DNA from: Bradyrhizobium sp. CSS354
Lineage (GTDB): Bacteria; Pseudomonadota; Alphaproteobacteria; Rhizobiales; Xanthobacteraceae
Assembly: GCF_029051725.1 (NCBI RefSeq)
Contig: NZ_JAACFU010000001.1
Location: forward strand, 620,001-684,000
Direction of reading: 5' to 3'
DNA: 64,000 nucleotides
This document shows, one piece after another, positions 1 through 8,425 of the stretch; within the stretch, counting starts at the first letter, position 1, and each line of letters starts with the position of its first letter. The notes beneath the pieces were generated by a model, which saw nothing but the letters and a program-made list of their open reading frames with translations, did no database searches and was not told the origin of the DNA. A program made the translations under genes and the position numbers.

Positions 1-353
1 AACCACGCCGCAAGCCAGCGATAGAGGCTTGCGTTGAGGTCGCGGTCGGCAAATATCGCAATGCGGTCGGGGAGGAAGATGGTCGTAGCGTCGCGGCCCG
101 GCTGTTCGAGACGTTCGTCTCCAAGGCCGATGCGTTGCCGCCAGCCGAGCCGATGGCCCGCCCTGCGTGCGCCTGCGCTCGCGATCTGAACGCCCGTCTC
201 GCCCCCAAGCGCACGGAACATCACCGCCAGCCGGCCTCCCACCTCCGCAAGCGCAACCGCGTGATCATCATGAACCGGATAGCTCGCGGTGCCGCCGACC
301 ATGCGGTGCCAGGCACGGCCGACCGTCTCCTCCAGTTCGAGGAAGTCGAGCAT
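1..353 (-). CDS. norD: Nitric oxide reductase activation protein NorD, N-terminal part (cut by window edge)
   Basis: Reading the minus strand from an ATG at 353 gives an open frame to the window edge, beginning MLDFLELEETVGRAWHRMVG, the typical start of NorD. About 117 residues are visible; the C-terminal VWA domain expected of the family lies outside. NorD works with the AAA+ protein NorQ to insert the non-haem iron (FeB) into NorB. It follows norQ with a gap of about 10 bp, so it should be the last gene of norCBQD. The frame has no stop within the window and is partial only because of the cut. Confidence 0.85.
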   Translation of the reverse strand, partial: MLDFLELEETVGRAWHRMVGGTASYPVHDDHAVALAEVGGRLAVMFRALGGETGVQIASAGARRAGHRLGWRQRIGLGDERLEQPGRDATTIFLPDRIAIFADRDLNASLYRWLAAW

Positions 354-363
354 GGAACCTGCC

Positions 364-1176
364 TCACCCAATCACGGCGCGCGCGGCATCCAGCAGCGCC
401 GCCTTGACATCGGAATCGTCGGTCAGCGGCTCGATCATGCCGGCGAGCACCGCATCGGCGATCGAGACTCCCGCCGCAATCAAGGTCGCGCAATACACCA
501 CGAGGCGGGTCGAGACGCCCTCCTCCAGATCATGCCCCTTCAGCGCCCGCAGACGCCCGGCAAGCGCGACCAGCGGCCGTACGCGATCCGGCGGCAGCCC
601 ACTCTCGGCCGACACCACCGCAATCTCCTGCTCGGCCGGCAGGAAGCCGAACTCGATGGCGACGAAGCGCTGCCGCGTCGAGGGCTTCAGCGCCTTGAGC
701 AGGGTCTGGTAACCGGGATTGTAGGAGACAACGAGCATGAAGCTCGCGGGAGCAACGAGCTCCTCGCCGGTTCGCTCCAGCGGCAGGATACGGCGGTCAT
801 CGGTGAGCGGATGCAGCACGACGGTGACGTCCTTGCGGGCTTCCACCACCTCGTCGAGATAGCAGATGCCGCCCTCGCGGACCGCGCGTGTCAACGGACC
901 GTCGGTCCACACGGTGTCGCCGCCTCTCAGCAGATAGCGCCCCGTGAGATCCGCGGCGGTGAGATCGTCGTGGCAGGCGACGGTGTGCAGCGGCAAGCCC
1001 AGCCGCGCCGCCATATGCGCGACGAAACGCGTCTTGCCGCAACCGGTCGGCCCCTTCAGCAGAACCGGAAGCCGGTGCCGCCAGGCATGCTCGAACAGCG
1101 CGCATTCGTTGCCGCTTGCGACATAGGCCGGTAGCGCGGGTGCCGGCGCGGCGAAGGCGTGAAGGGCTGCTTTCAT
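364..1176 (-). CDS. norQ: NorQ, AAA+ (MoxR-class) ATPase for nitric oxide reductase maturation
   Basis: A 270-residue AAA+ protein. The Walker A motif GPTGCGKT is near residues 42-49 and a Walker B-like YLDEVVEARKD near 105, followed by a sensor-like VVSYNPGY segment. The family forms rings that, with NorD, load FeB into the NO reductase catalytic subunit. The open frame extends about 111 codons further upstream into the norB region, but that extension is antisense-like. I chose the ATG at 1176 because GGAGAGAGAT precedes it and the protein then has family length. It lies about 60 bp after norB and directly before norD. Confidence 0.93.
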   Translation of the reverse strand: MKAALHAFAAPAPALPAYVASGNECALFEHAWRHRLPVLLKGPTGCGKTRFVAHMAARLGLPLHTVACHDDLTAADLTGRYLLRGGDTVWTDGPLTRAVREGGICYLDEVVEARKDVTVVLHPLTDDRRILPLERTGEELVAPASFMLVVSYNPGYQTLLKALKPSTRQRFVAIEFGFLPAEQEIAVVSAESGLPPDRVRPLVALAGRLRALKGHDLEEGVSTRLVVYCATLIAAGVSIADAVLAGMIEPLTDDSDVKAALLDAARAVIG

Positions 1177-1235
1177 GATCTCTCTCCGTAGATTTCTGAA
1201 GCGGCGGCCGCGATGAAACGCGGCCGCCGTCACGC

Positions 1236-2582
1236 TTACTCGGCCGGCTGCAGCGCGGCGGGAATGGTCGCCTGCTTTTCGCGGCCGGGCACCAGCACCG
1301 CCCAGACGAACATCAGCGCCGAGATGGCGACGAACACGCCGGAGCCGAGCCGCACCCAGTAGAAGAAGGCGAGCTGGTCCTGCACGTCCATGTAGCCCTG
1401 GCCGAGCACGCGCTGGAGATGGACCTGGATCACGCCGGCAAAGGTCAGCGCGAACGTCATGGTCATCATGGCCGTGCACATGATCCAGAAGCTCGTCATG
1501 CTGAGCCACTGGTTATAGGGCGCGCGTCCCTTGATCTGCGGGATGGCGTAGGCCATCACGGCAAGATTGAGCATCACATAGGCGCCGAAGAAGGCGAGAT
1601 GGCCGTGCGCAGCGGTGACCTGGGTGCCGTGGGTGTAGTAGTTCACCGAGGACAGCGTGTGCAGGAAACCCCAGACGCCGGCGCCCAGGAACGCCATCAC
1701 CGAACAGCCGACCGACCACAGCAGCGCGGCGCGGTTCGGATGCTTGCGGCCGGCCTTCCAGGTCATCTGCACCGTGAAGATCACCATCGTGAAGAACGGC
1801 GCGACCTCGAGCGTCGAGAACAGCGAGCCGATCCACTGCCAGTAGCCGGGCGCGCCGATCCAGTAGAAATGGTGGCCGGTGCCGAGAATCCCCGAGAATA
1901 GCGCAAGGCCGATGATGACGTAGAGCCACTTCTCGACCACCTCGCGGTCGATGCCATTGAGCTTGATCATGAGATAGGCGAGCACGGAAGCCATGACCAG
2001 CTCCCAGACGCCCTCGACCCAGAGATGGACGACGTACCACCAGTACATCTTGTCGACGGCGAGGTTCGCCGGATTGTAGAAAGCGAACAGGAAGAAAATC
2101 GCAACGCCCCACAGGCCAAACAGCAGGATGTTGGTGACCGTGGTCTTGCGCCCTTTGAGCGCGGTCATGGTCACGTTGAACAGGAACATCAGGCAGACGA
2201 CGACGATGCCGACCTTGATGATGAAGGGCTGCTCGAGGAACTCGCGACCCTCGTGGTAGTGGAAGAGATAGCCGACCACCGCTACGCCAGCTGCGCCGAA
2301 GAACATCCAGAACTGGATCTTTGCGAGCAGCGGGCTGTACAGCTCGGTCTCGGTTTCCTCAGGCAGCAGGAAGTAGGTCGCGCCCATGAAGCCGATCAAC
2401 GACCACACGATCAGCGCATTGGTGTGGATCATCCTGACGATATTGAACGGCAGCAGCACCGACAGCGTGTTGGGCAGAACGTAGATTGTCCCGGCGAGGA
2501 GACCGAACAGGACCTGGGCCAGGAACAGGGTCAGCGCGCCGTAGAAATACAGCATCGCGACTTTCTGGGTTTGATATTTCAT
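1236..2582 (-). CDS. norB: Nitric oxide reductase catalytic subunit NorB (cNOR)
   Basis: A 448-residue, roughly 12-helix membrane protein of the haem-copper oxidase superfamily that reduces 2 NO to N2O at a haem b3/FeB centre. Visible signatures are HTNALIVW (low-spin haem ligand region), HLWVEGVWE (FeB histidine and the conserved glutamates of cNOR), GHHFYWIG (further FeB histidines) and HGHLAFFGAYVMLNLA (haem ligands). The N-terminus carries no quinol-oxidase extension, so it is the cytochrome-c-dependent type, in agreement with the norC neighbour. The length matches the family (about 450). Confidence 0.97.
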   Translation of the reverse strand: MKYQTQKVAMLYFYGALTLFLAQVLFGLLAGTIYVLPNTLSVLLPFNIVRMIHTNALIVWSLIGFMGATYFLLPEETETELYSPLLAKIQFWMFFGAAGVAVVGYLFHYHEGREFLEQPFIIKVGIVVVCLMFLFNVTMTALKGRKTTVTNILLFGLWGVAIFFLFAFYNPANLAVDKMYWWYVVHLWVEGVWELVMASVLAYLMIKLNGIDREVVEKWLYVIIGLALFSGILGTGHHFYWIGAPGYWQWIGSLFSTLEVAPFFTMVIFTVQMTWKAGRKHPNRAALLWSVGCSVMAFLGAGVWGFLHTLSSVNYYTHGTQVTAAHGHLAFFGAYVMLNLAVMAYAIPQIKGRAPYNQWLSMTSFWIMCTAMMTMTFALTFAGVIQVHLQRVLGQGYMDVQDQLAFFYWVRLGSGVFVAISALMFVWAVLVPGREKQATIPAALQPAE

Positions 2583-2621
2583 CTCGGATTCTCTCTGTCT
2601 GGAAAGAGGAAAGCGGCGGGC

Positions 2622-3074
2622 TCAGCCGGCCTTGTTCGGCGGCCAATCCTGGCGCTTGATCGTGCTCACCCATTGCAGGAAATCGGCGAGATCATTGAGC
2701 TCCTGGTCGGTGAGGTTGAACTGCGGCATCTGCCGCCGGCCCTCCGCGCCCGAGGGCTGCGACTGCATCCAGGCCTTCAGCGTCTCTCGCGCGCCGGCCG
2801 GATCCTCCTTGCCGCCCCATCGATCCCAGACGTTGCCGACTTCGGGCGCGAAATAGGCGCCTTCGCCGAGCAACGTGTGGCAGTTGATGCAGGAGTTCTT
2901 CTCCCAGACATGCTTGCCGCGGGCGACCGACGACGTCAGCGTCGCCGCGTCCGTCGAGGTCGTGGCCATGTAGTAGTGGCTGTGCGCCGTCAGCCCGATG
3001 AAGATGGCGAAGAAAAAGGCCGAGCCGCCGTAGAAGACATTTCGAGCGGCCGACTTGGTCAGGCGTTCAGCCAT
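2622..3074 (-). CDS. norC: Nitric oxide reductase cytochrome c subunit NorC
   Basis: A 150-residue membrane-anchored monohaem cytochrome c. One N-terminal transmembrane segment (about residues 12-32) is followed by CINCH haem attachment and a distal methionine in a QMPQFNLTDQEL context. It passes electrons from soluble cytochromes to NorB. I chose the ATG at 3074, with AAAGGA seven bases upstream; a TTG five codons earlier would remove that ribosome-binding site. An NnrR/FNR-type box lies 75 bp upstream, so norCBQD probably has its own promoter apart from norEF. Confidence 0.96.
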   Translation of the reverse strand: MAERLTKSAARNVFYGGSAFFFAIFIGLTAHSHYYMATTSTDAATLTSSVARGKHVWEKNSCINCHTLLGEGAYFAPEVGNVWDRWGGKEDPAGARETLKAWMQSQPSGAEGRRQMPQFNLTDQELNDLADFLQWVSTIKRQDWPPNKAG

Positions 3075-3148
3075 TGCCAATCCTTTCAATTGAGTCCTGT
3101 CGGCTAAATCGGTGATGCGATTTATTGCCGATTGGCCCGGCCCGTTCT

Positions 3149-3162
3149 TTGTCAGGGCGCAA
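3149..3162 (-). promoter_or_regulatory. NnrR/FNR-type box upstream of norC
   Basis: The minus strand reads TTGCGCCCTGACAA, matching the TTG-N8-CAA core used by NnrR and related CRP/FNR regulators of denitrification. It ends 75 bp before the norC ATG, in the 97-bp gap between norF and norC. The assignment to NnrR is inference from the norCBQD context. Confidence 0.7.
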
Positions 3163-3170
3163 GGAGTGAG

Positions 3171-3431
3171 TCAGATCAGGGCGACGACGGCGGATGTGAG
3201 CCAGGCAAACAGCACCACGACGAGGATCCAGGCGCTGACGAGGCCGCGCCAGAGCGCCGGCACGGCGCGAAGATCGAGGAAATCGAGCGCTATCCGGCGC
3301 CCCTTGACGGCGGCCAGAACCAGCAGCAGGGCGTTGCCGAGCAGCGGCCGCGGCACCAGCGGCGGCACCAGGATGGTCGCGACTGCGAGGCCGATCAGCG
3401 CGATCCAGGTGAAGTCCAGGCGATCCGGCAT
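3171..3431 (-). CDS. norF: NorF-like small membrane protein (cytochrome c oxidase subunit IV superfamily)
   Basis: An 86-residue protein with three hydrophobic segments, DFTWIALIGLAVATILVPPL, NALLLVLAAVKG and LVSAWILVVVLFAWLTSAVV, as in NorF. NorF affects NO reductase activity or assembly but is not a core subunit. The ATG at 3431 follows the norE stop closely; a GTG at 3437 would overlap that stop and is also possible. Position between norE and norC, and the fixed norE-norF pair in rhizobia, support the call more than the sequence, which is poorly conserved. Confidence 0.8.
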   Translation of the reverse strand: MPDRLDFTWIALIGLAVATILVPPLVPRPLLGNALLLVLAAVKGRRIALDFLDLRAVPALWRGLVSAWILVVVLFAWLTSAVVALI

Positions 3432-3433
3432 CG

Positions 3434-4009
3434 TCACCGCACCAGATAAAGAATCGGGAACATGACGATCCAGACCAGATCGACCATGTGCCAGAAGGCC
3501 GTTCCCGTCTCGACGCCGAACGACTCGGCGCGGCGGCAGACCAATGCGAGGATGATGATGCCGAGGCAGACGTGCAGGAGATGGAAGCCGGTCAGGAGGA
3601 AATAGAGTGTGAAGAACGGACTGGTTTCAAGTCCGATGCCGCGTCCGATCTCTTCGGCATATTCGCCGAGCTTGATCGCCACGAACAGGCCGCCAAGCCC
3701 CATGGCCGTGAGGAGCCAGTAACGTGTCGCCCGCCTCTCGCTGGCCCGCGCGGCCTTCGTAGCCCGGGCTGCGGCCCAACCGCTCGTCACCAGCACGACA
3801 GTGTTCAAGCCAGCGAGATCCGGATCGAGCGCCGCCTGCCCCGCCGCAAACACGGCCGGGTGGATCGCGCGGGCGACCGTAAACGTACCGAGAAACAGAC
3901 CGAAGGCGGCGAGCTCGCTGAAGATCAGCACCCAGATCATGGGATCGCCGGGAAGATCGTCCAGAATTCCCCAGCCGTTTCCCTGTGGTTCGCAATCGGC
4001 TGCCGACAT
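3434..4009 (-). CDS. norE: NorE-like cytochrome c oxidase subunit III family protein
   Basis: A 191-residue membrane protein of the subunit III family, with the ELAAFGLFLGTF start and the HLLHVCLGI and TAFWHMVDLVWIVMFPILYLVR segments typical of NorE. About five transmembrane segments are visible. NorE improves NO reductase activity or stability in denitrifiers. It is the first gene of the nor cluster here. Two TTG-N8-CAA boxes lie 57-109 bp upstream, so expression under low oxygen with NO or nitrite is likely. Confidence 0.9.
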   Translation of the reverse strand: MSAADCEPQGNGWGILDDLPGDPMIWVLIFSELAAFGLFLGTFTVARAIHPAVFAAGQAALDPDLAGLNTVVLVTSGWAAARATKAARASERRATRYWLLTAMGLGGLFVAIKLGEYAEEIGRGIGLETSPFFTLYFLLTGFHLLHVCLGIIILALVCRRAESFGVETGTAFWHMVDLVWIVMFPILYLVR

Positions 4010-4065
4010 CTGCTCTTCCGGATCAGGACACCGGCCAGACTTAGCTCAGCCGCGCCGATCCGAGT

Positions 4066-4079
4066 TTGTTGCCGGACAA
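4066..4079. promoter_or_regulatory. Second TTG-N8-CAA box upstream of norE
   Basis: TTGTTGCCGGACAA has the TTG-N8-CAA core. It sits inside a wider inverted repeat (AGTTTGT at 4063-4069, ACAAACT at 4076-4082). It is centred 39 bp closer to norE than the stronger box at 4105-4118. It could be a second operator or a site overlapping the transcription start. Confidence 0.45.
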
Positions 4080-4104
4080 ACTTGGGGAATGCCGATCTAT
4101 TTGT

Positions 4105-4118
4105 TTGCGCCGTCGCAA
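4105..4118. promoter_or_regulatory. Palindromic NnrR/FNR-type box upstream of norE
   Basis: TTGCGCCGTCGCAA is a 14-bp palindrome with 5-bp arms and 4-bp spacer, the geometry of FNR/FixK/NnrR boxes. It is about 96 bp upstream of norE and about 63 bp upstream of a divergent small reading frame. NnrR is the likeliest regulator from the nor context. Confidence 0.7.
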
Positions 4119-4180
4119 CGTCCGATCGGCCGGGTCGCGGTACGAGCACTCCAAGGTTCCATGGAGCTGCGAGCGCTGAC

Positions 4181-4336
4181 ATGAGCGATGCACAAATCGG
4201 GCTGATGACCGCGACGCCCATCATCATTGTCTTCGCCGTCGCACTCCGGCGAATGGGCGTGCTATCGACCGTGGCAACCGTCTCGGCGGTGAGCCTCTCC
4301 GTCGCGATAGCGGCGGTGCTCTTCACGACGCAGTAA
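4181..4336 (+). CDS. Possible small hydrophobic protein, 51 residues
   Basis: An ATG at 4181 opens a frame encoding a 51-residue protein with two hydrophobic stretches (TATPIIIVFAVAL and STVATVSAVSLSVAIAAVLF) split by a short basic RRM turn, as in a small two-helix membrane protein. It is divergent from norE and shares the 4105-4118 box, which would suit co-expression with nor. The ribosome-binding site is poor and I do not recognise a family, so it may be a chance frame. Confidence 0.35.
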   Translation: MSDAQIGLMTATPIIIVFAVALRRMGVLSTVATVSAVSLSVAIAAVLFTTQ

Positions 4337-4408
4337 CGGCTGCCGTAGCCGCATGGAGCGGAGCGGAATGCGGGTAAGTGGCCCCGGATTGCGCTTCGCT
4401 ACGCAGCC

Positions 4409-5599
4409 TCATCTCCGCTGATTATACACGTCGATGCATACCGCCCCGAGCAGGACCAGGCCCTTGATGACCTGCTGATAGTCGATGCCGATGCCGAGGA
4501 TGGACATGCCGTTGTTCATCACACCCATGATCATGGCGCCGACCACGGCGCCGCCGACGCGGCCGACACCGCCATAGGCTGAGGCGCCGCCGATGAAGCA
4601 GGCGGCGATGACGTCGAGCTCGAAGCCGAGACCCGCCTTCGGCGTTGCGGTGTTGAGGCGCGCAGCGAAGACGAGGCCGGCGAGCGCAGCGAGCACGCCC
4701 ATATTCACGAAGGTGAGGAAGGTCAACCGTTCCGTCTTGATGCCCGACAGGCTTGCGGCCTTGGCGTTGCCGCCGACCGCATAGATTTGCCGGCCGATCA
4801 CGGTGCGGCGGGTGACGAAGCCGTAGAGTGCGATCAACGCACCCATGATCACCAGCACGTTCGGCAGGCCGCGATGCGAGGCGATCAGATAGGTGAAATA
4901 GAGCACGGCGCAGGCGAGCAGGATGCTCTTGCCGAGGAAGAACGCGTAGGGTTCGACCTCGATGCCGTGCAACTGCTCGCGCGACCTTCCCCTGGCGCTG
5001 GCGTATACGAGGCCAAGCGCGAGCACCGCACCGATCAGCATGGATGTCGGATGCAGGGTGCCGGCCTCCGGCAAGAGCTCGGGAATGAAGCCGGAGGACA
5101 GTTTCTGGAAGGTCACCGGGAACGGCCCGAGCGACTGGCCCTGCAATACCGCGAGTGCGAGGCCCTTGAACACCAGCATGCCGGCCAGCGTCACGATGAA
5201 GGACGGAATCTTGAAATAGGCCACCCAATAGCCCTGCGCGGCGCCGATCGCCGCGCCCAGCAGCAGACAGGCGATGAAGGCGAGCGTGTAGTCGACCTTG
5301 TATGTCACCATCAGCACGGCGGCCACCGCGCCGACGAAGCCCGCGACCGAGCCGACCGAGAGGTCGATATGGCCGGTGACGATGACAAGCAGCATGCCAA
5401 GCGCCATGATGACGATATAGCTGTTCTGGAGCACCAGATTGGTCAGGTTGAGCGGCTGCAGCAGTGTGCCACCGGTCATGACCTGGAAGAACAGCATGAT
5501 CGCGATCAGCGACATTAGCATGCCGTAGTTGCGTAGATTGTTTTTGATGAAGCTGCCGTTCCGGCGCTCCTCGGGCAGCGAAACCGTCTTGTCGGTCAT
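4409..5599 (-). CDS. gguB: Sugar ABC transporter permease, GguB/MmsB type
   Basis: A 396-residue inner-membrane permease of the BPD_transp_2 (RbsC/XylH) family. It has the GHIDLSVGSVAG motif near residues 85-96, PSFIVTLAGMLVFKG, the cytoplasmic coupling segment YAVGGNAKAASLSGI, and a C-terminal VGAMIMGVMNNGMSILG. Long permeases of this form partner ChvE and GguA in uptake of several monosaccharides. Its ATG overlaps the gguA stop by four bases. A much longer upstream frame is only an open extension into gguA. It is the last gene of the proposed operon. Confidence 0.92.
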   Translation of the reverse strand: MTDKTVSLPEERRNGSFIKNNLRNYGMLMSLIAIMLFFQVMTGGTLLQPLNLTNLVLQNSYIVIMALGMLLVIVTGHIDLSVGSVAGFVGAVAAVLMVTYKVDYTLAFIACLLLGAAIGAAQGYWVAYFKIPSFIVTLAGMLVFKGLALAVLQGQSLGPFPVTFQKLSSGFIPELLPEAGTLHPTSMLIGAVLALGLVYASARGRSREQLHGIEVEPYAFFLGKSILLACAVLYFTYLIASHRGLPNVLVIMGALIALYGFVTRRTVIGRQIYAVGGNAKAASLSGIKTERLTFLTFVNMGVLAALAGLVFAARLNTATPKAGLGFELDVIAACFIGGASAYGGVGRVGGAVVGAMIMGVMNNGMSILGIGIDYQQVIKGLVLLGAVCIDVYNQRR

Positions 5600-7173
5600 G
5601 GCTGCGATCCTCCCATCTCGGCACCCGCCAGGGCGCGGCTTCCATAATTTCTGTCGTTGCGCATGATGGCGCGCATGATCTTTTCCTGCGTCGCTTCGGT
5701 GCCGGGGAACTCGCCGACGAAGGCGCCGTCGTTCATGACACAGATGCGGTCGCAGATGCCGAGCAGCTCGGGCATCTCCGAGGAGATCACCACCACGCCG
5801 CGGCCGGCTTCCGCAAGCTCGTTGATGATACAGTAGATCTCGTATTTGGCACCGACGTCGATGCCCCGGGTCGGCTCGTCCAGGATCAAGACCTTGGGGT
5901 CGGTCATCAGCCATTTCGACAGCACGACCTTTTGCTGGTTGCCGCCGGAGAGCTGGCCGGTCTCCTGATAGACGTCGGAGCAGCGGATGCGCATCCGGTT
6001 GCGGTAGTCGCTGGCGACCTTCAGCTCGGCGATGTCGTCGATGACGCGGTTCGGCGCGACCTGGTCGAGGCTTGCGAGCGTGATGTTCTTGCGGACGTCG
6101 TCGGCGAGGATAAGTCCGAGCTGCTTGCGGTCCTCGGTGACATAGGCAAGGCCGGCGTCGATCGCGGCCGCGACGTTCGGCAGCACGACCTCATGGCCCT
6201 CGAGCCGGATGCGGCCGCTGATCGTGGTGCCCCAGGAACGGCCGAACAGGCTCATGGCGAATTCGGTGCGGCCAGCGCCCATCAATCCGGCAATGCCGAC
6301 GACCTCGCCGCGTTTCACGCTGAAATCAACGTTCTTGATCACCTGCCGCTCGGGATGGATGGGATGGTACACCGACCAGTTCTCGACGGTGAGGACGGGC
6401 TCGCCGATCTTTGCGCTGCGCTCCGGAAAGCGATGGGCGAGATCGCGGTTGACCATGCTGCGGATGATGCGGTCTTCCTGGATCGGCTCGGCGTGGCAAT
6501 CAATGCTGTCCACGGTGCGGCCGTCGCGCAGCACGGTGATGTGGTCGGCGACCTTGGCGACCTCGTTGAGCTTGTGCGAGATCAGGATCGAGCCGATGCC
6601 CTGCGCGCGGAAGGCCATGAGGCGCTCGAGCAGCGCGGCACTGTCGGCCTCGTTGAGGCTGGCGGTCGGCTCGTCCAGGATCAGCATCCGCACCCGCTTG
6701 GACAGCGCCTTGGCGATCTCGACCAGCTGTTGCTTGCCGACGCCGAGATCGGTGATCAGCGTATCCGGCGATTCCTTGAGGCCGACCTGCGCCAGGAGTT
6801 CCCGCGTGCGCCGATAAACCTCGTCGCGATCGATCACCCCGAGCCTGGACGGCGGATGCGACAGGAAGATGTTCTCGGCAATCGACATCAGCGGGATCAG
6901 CGCCAGCTCCTGATGGATGATGATGATACCGAGCGCCTCGGAATCGTTGATATCGCGGAAGCGGCGCTCCTCGCCATCGAAGATGATGGTGCCCTCATAG
7001 CTACCGGCGGGATAGACGCCGCTGAGCACCTTCATCAGCGTGGACTTGCCGGCACCGTTCTCGCCGACGAGGGCGTGGATCTGCCCGGCTTCAACCGAGA
7101 AGTTGACGTCGCGCAGCGCCTGCACGCCGGAAAAGCTCTTGCTGACGTTGCGCATCTCCAGCATTGCGGTCAT
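5596..7173 (-). CDS. gguA: Sugar ABC transporter ATP-binding protein, GguA/MmsA type
   Basis: A 525-residue protein with two fused ABC domains, as in RbsA/XylG. The first has Walker A GENGAGKST (residues 37-45), a signature region LGVGKQQLVE and LILDEPTA. The second has a degenerate GLMGAGRTE loop but an intact LSGGNQQKV signature and LILDEPTRGIDVG. An asymmetric pair with one degenerate P-loop is normal for this class. It energises gguB and receives sugar from chvE; the three genes are adjacent in that order. Confidence 0.94.
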   Translation of the reverse strand: MTAMLEMRNVSKSFSGVQALRDVNFSVEAGQIHALVGENGAGKSTLMKVLSGVYPAGSYEGTIIFDGEERRFRDINDSEALGIIIIHQELALIPLMSIAENIFLSHPPSRLGVIDRDEVYRRTRELLAQVGLKESPDTLITDLGVGKQQLVEIAKALSKRVRMLILDEPTASLNEADSAALLERLMAFRAQGIGSILISHKLNEVAKVADHITVLRDGRTVDSIDCHAEPIQEDRIIRSMVNRDLAHRFPERSAKIGEPVLTVENWSVYHPIHPERQVIKNVDFSVKRGEVVGIAGLMGAGRTEFAMSLFGRSWGTTISGRIRLEGHEVVLPNVAAAIDAGLAYVTEDRKQLGLILADDVRKNITLASLDQVAPNRVIDDIAELKVASDYRNRMRIRCSDVYQETGQLSGGNQQKVVLSKWLMTDPKVLILDEPTRGIDVGAKYEIYCIINELAEAGRGVVVISSEMPELLGICDRICVMNDGAFVGEFPGTEATQEKIMRAIMRNDRNYGSRALAGAEMGGSQP

Positions 7174-7200
7174 CGGATCATTCTCCCGGACTTTTCCACG

Positions 7201-7233
7201 TCGTCATGGCCGGGCTTGTCCCGGCCATGACGA
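7201..7233. repeat. Palindromic intergenic repeat (GGCCGGG family)
   Basis: A perfect hairpin with 14-bp arms (TCGTCATGGCCGGG, 5-base loop, then its complement) in the gap between chvE and gguA. A closely related sequence occurs at 16921-17011, so this is a dispersed element. Within an operon it could also act as an mRNA stabiliser that favours chvE over gguA. Confidence 0.8.
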
Positions 7234-7278
7234 GTATGTGGACACGCATTTCATCCCCATCGGGAAAAGAAAGAGGCC

Positions 7279-8352
7279 TTACTGGAACTGCGACTTCTTG
7301 TAGTAGCCGCTCTCGACCAGGACCTTCTCCCAATTGTCCTTGTAGACCACGACCGGCTTGAGCAGATAGGACGGCACGGTCTTGGCGCCGTTCTCGTAGG
7401 TCTTGGTGTCGTTGACGGTGACCTGCTTGCCGGCAAGCGCAGCGTCGACCATGTCGGCGGTCACCTTGGCGAGATCGCGGGTGTCCTTGAAGATGGTCGA
7501 ATACTGATCGCCGCGCAGCATCGCCTTGATCGAGGGCACCTCGGCATCCTGGCCCGAGATGACAGGCATCGGCTGGCCGGCGCTGCCATAACCGACGCCT
7601 TTCAGCGAGGAGATGATGCCGATCGACAGGCCGTCATAGGGCGACAGCACTGCGTTGACCTTCTTGTTGCCGTAGTAGGCGCTGAGCAGATTGTCCATGC
7701 GGGCCTGCGCGGTGGCGCCGTCCCAGCGCAAGGTCGCGACCTTGTCCATGCCCATCTGGCCGGAGACGACGACGAGCTTGCCGCTGTCGATGTACGGCTT
7801 CAGCACGCTCATCGCGCCGTTGTAGAAGAAGTAGGCATTGTTGTCGTCGGGCGAGCCGCCGAACAGCTCGATGTTGAACGGACCCTTGCCATCCTTGAGG
7901 CCGAGGCCCTGCACGATCGACTCGGCCTGGAGCACGCCGACCTGGAAATTGTCGAAGGTCGCGTAATAGTCCACGTTGGGCGTGCCGCGGATCAGGCGGT
8001 CATAGGCGATCACGGTGATGCCCTTTGCTTTCGCCTGCTTGAGCACGTCGGAGAGCGTGGTGCCGTCGATCGCGGCGATCACCAGCGCTTTCGCGCCCTT
8101 GGTCACCATGTTCTCGACCTGCGAGAGCTGGTTCGGAATGTCGTCCTCGGCATATTGCAGGTCGGTATTGTAGCCGCGCTCTTTCAGCACCTTGACCATG
8201 TTGTTGCCGTCGTCGATCCAGCGCGCCGACGATTTAGTCGGCATGGCGATGCCGACTGTTGCTTTGTCCTGGGCTGAGGCGGTGACGCCCGCGGCCATCG
8301 TCGCAGCGCCGGCCAGCGCCAGCGCGAGGAAGGTCGTCTTCAGTTTCAACAT
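7279..8352 (-). CDS. chvE: Periplasmic multiple-sugar-binding protein, ChvE type
   Basis: A 357-residue periplasmic binding protein of the Peripla_BP_4 family. A signal peptide (about residues 1-27, ending near VTASAQ) is followed by [20 protein letters not shown] and then [22 protein letters not shown], close to ChvE/XylF. ChvE proteins bind galactose, arabinose, glucose and related sugars, and in Agrobacterium also signal to VirA; no such partner is visible here. A 73-bp gap separates it from the lactonase gene, and a hairpin follows it. Confidence 0.93.
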   Translation of the reverse strand: MLKLKTTFLALALAGAATMAAGVTASAQDKATVGIAMPTKSSARWIDDGNNMVKVLKERGYNTDLQYAEDDIPNQLSQVENMVTKGAKALVIAAIDGTTLSDVLKQAKAKGITVIAYDRLIRGTPNVDYYATFDNFQVGVLQAESIVQGLGLKDGKGPFNIELFGGSPDDNNAYFFYNGAMSVLKPYIDSGKLVVVSGQMGMDKVATLRWDGATAQARMDNLLSAYYGNKKVNAVLSPYDGLSIGIISSLKGVGYGSAGQPMPVISGQDAEVPSIKAMLRGDQYSTIFKDTRDLAKVTADMVDAALAGKQVTVNDTKTYENGAKTVPSYLLKPVVVYKDNWEKVLVESGYYKKSQFQ

Positions 8353-8425
8353 GTTTCGCTCCCTTGGATGTCAGACTGTTTTTTCGTGTCGTCGAGAAAT
8401 TTGGCGGTGTGTGGCTTCGAGCCTC

